Source: Spirochaetales bacterium
GTDB taxonomy: Bacteria > Spirochaetota > Spirochaetia > DSM-27196 > SLAA01
Assembly: GCA_007126415.1 (NCBI GenBank)
Contig: SLBH01000114.1
Location: 1-7,554 of the forward strand
Direction: 5' to 3'
Length of the DNA stretch: 7,554 nucleotides
Of this stretch, positions 6,379 to 7,554 are shown piece after piece. The translations under genes were made by a program, and so were the position numbers. The notes under the pieces were generated by a model. It ran no database searches, was not told the DNA's origin, and was given only the letters and a program-made list of their open reading frames with translations. How positions within the stretch are numbered: position 1 is the first letter of the stretch; every line of letters begins with the position of its first letter.

Positions 6379-7470
6379 TCAGCTGCGGCCGAAGATCTGG
6401 GTGCCGTAGGTGCGGTACCAGCGCACGAAGCGGTGGATACCTTCGGCGATCTCGATCTTGGGCTTGTAGCCGAACTCCAGCTCGAGCGGAGTTACGTCGG
6501 CCCAGGTCGCGGCCACGTCGCCCGGTTGCATCGGCAGATACTCGCGCTCGGCCGGGAGACCGAGCTCGGCCTCGAGCACCTCAATGAACTCAAGCAAGCT
6601 CACCGGCGCGCCGTGCCCGATGTTATACACACGATACGGCGCCGGCGACCACGACGGGTCCAGCTCCTCGAGCGACTGCAGCAACCCGGGGTCGGGCGGC
6701 CCGTCTGTGGGTTCCTCGGGATTATCGATCACGCGCAGAATGCCCTCGACGATGTCGTCGATATAGGTGAAGTCGCGCTTCATCCTACCGTGGTTGAAGA
6801 CCTGAATCGGCCGTCCGGCGAGGATCGCGCGTGTGAAGAGAAACAGCGCCATGTCGGGCCGCCCCCACGGGCCGTACACCGTGAAGAAACGCAGCCCGGT
6901 GGTCGGGATCCCGTACAGGTAGCTGTAGGTGTGCGCCATCAGCTCGTTGGCCTTCTTGGTGGCGGCGTAGAGGCTCACCGGATGGTCTACGTTGTCGGAG
7001 GTTGAGAACGGCATGCCGGCATTTAGCCCGTACACGCTCGAGGTAGACGCGTAGGTGAGGTTGCCGACGTTGTAGGCTCGACAGGCCTCGAGCACGTTCA
7101 AGAACCCCGCGACGTTGGCGTCGACGTAGCTGTAGGGGTTGGTGAGGCTGTGACGCACCCCGGCCTGAGCGGCAAGGTTACAGACCGCGTCGAAGCGCTC
7201 GCGCCGGCAGAGCTCAAACAGGTCGTCGCGCCGCTCGAGGTCCATCCGCACAAAGCGATAGTTCGGGTACTTCCGCGACGTGGTGATTGTGTCGTGGATC
7301 TCGGCGGCCGCCGGCGCCACCCCGCTCTCGGCGAGCCGCGCGTACTTCAGCCGGATGTCGTAGTACTCGTTGAGGTTGTCTATGCCGACCACCTCATCTC
7401 CGCGCTCCGCGAGCCGCTCAGCGAGGTGGTAACCAATGAAGCCGGCGGTGCCGGTAACCAAAATCTTCAT
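6379..7470 (-). CDS. NAD-dependent epimerase, UDP-glucuronate 4-epimerase type
   Basis: This cytosolic short-chain dehydrogenase-type enzyme most likely interconverts UDP-glucuronate and UDP-galacturonate, supplying sugar for capsule, O-antigen or other surface polysaccharide. The 363 residues begin with the Rossmann motif TGTAGFIG (6-13), with NAD-ribose Asp31 in GIDNLNEYYD. NLAAQAGVRHSL (98-109), STSSVYG (142-148), catalytic YAATK (Tyr168, Lys172), RFFTVYGPWGRPDMALF (194-210), MKRDFTYIDDIVEG (230-243) and MQPGDVAATWADV (314-326) all match the CapI/LpsL-type UDP-GlcA 4-epimerases, rather than GalE. Residues about 251-278 form a longer linker than I recall in close relatives. ATG at 7470 follows AAGGA by 7 nt. 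The upstream genes are outside the window, so whether it belongs to a polysaccharide cluster cannot be seen. CapI and LpsL are common names, but I give no symbol because species naming varies. Confidence 0.93.
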   Translation of the reverse strand: MKILVTGTAGFIGYHLAERLAERGDEVVGIDNLNEYYDIRLKYARLAESGVAPAAAEIHDTITTSRKYPNYRFVRMDLERRDDLFELCRRERFDAVCNLAAQAGVRHSLTNPYSYVDANVAGFLNVLEACRAYNVGNLTYASTSSVYGLNAGMPFSTSDNVDHPVSLYAATKKANELMAHTYSYLYGIPTTGLRFFTVYGPWGRPDMALFLFTRAILAGRPIQVFNHGRMKRDFTYIDDIVEGILRVIDNPEEPTDGPPDPGLLQSLEELDPSWSPAPYRVYNIGHGAPVSLLEFIEVLEAELGLPAEREYLPMQPGDVAATWADVTPLELEFGYKPKIEIAEGIHRFVRWYRTYGTQIFGRS

Positions 7471-7521
7471 GCCTCAGTCCTTGTGGCCCGCGCCGGCTCG
7501 CAGGTGGACGCGCGGGGTGGG

Positions 7522-7554
7522 GCGGCGGCGGCGGGGGTGCCCGCCGCCCGCCGC
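7522..7554. repeat. Very GC-rich 14-bp inverted repeat at the window edge
   Basis: Bases 7522-7535 pair with 7540-7554 around a GGTG loop, with a single bulged base (7549). Every stem pair is G-C. It lies about 50 bp upstream of the epimerase start, outside any coding region I can support, and continues to the right edge. It could be a terminator of an upstream gene, part of a longer repeat, or the 3' end of a low-complexity coding region. No T-tract is visible on the plus strand before the edge. Confidence 0.5.

Noticed and set aside
5786..6409. Plus-strand open frame of 207 codons opposite the UPF0149 gene
   Set aside because: It is antisense to the family-matched minus-strand protein and crosses into the epimerase; its protein shows no motif.

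Overview
The window looks like ordinary chromosome from a GC-rich bacterium. Genes are dense, there is no gene-free stretch over 300 bp, and I see no tRNA, rRNA, insertion sequence, phage gene or CRISPR array. The organism cannot be fixed from the sequence. CysD, the C-terminal half of CysN and the sugar epimerase all look more like the versions I remember from Bacteroidetes and spirochaetes than the enteric ones, while the base composition is much higher in GC than most of those groups. A high-GC spirochaete or similar Gram-negative is a weak guess from memory, not a result.

Layout, left to right. Positions 1-4522 hold a minus-strand sulfate uptake and activation operon. In transcription order it is a SLC13-type permease with two TrkA-C domains, then cysD (3 nt after the permease stop), then a cysN-cysC fusion gene that runs off the left edge inside its APS kinase domain. 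A short divergent intergenic region (4523-4645) with a perfect 6-bp palindrome separates this operon from a plus-strand plant-type (Ntn-hydrolase) asparaginase/isoaspartyl peptidase gene at 4646-5578. That gene converges on a minus-strand UPF0149/YecA-like gene (5657-6304), which follows a minus-strand UDP-glucuronate 4-epimerase-type gene (6379-7470). The right edge is a very GC-rich hairpin just upstream of the epimerase.

How the genes work together: the permease would import sulfate, CysD/CysN would adenylylate it to APS using GTP hydrolysis, and the fused CysC domain would phosphorylate APS to PAPS. The PAPS could be reduced for cysteine synthesis or used by sulfotransferases; no reductase or sulfotransferase gene is visible. 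The epimerase makes UDP-galacturonate for surface polysaccharide. The asparaginase and UPF0149 genes have no obvious link to sulfur metabolism.

I found no convincing undescribed system. The most interesting points are a two-register 18-nt repeat that builds the N-terminal extension of CysN, a Gly/Ala-rich insert in the permease, the palindrome in the divergent promoter region, and a strong preference for ATA-GAC to encode Ile-Asp pairs.
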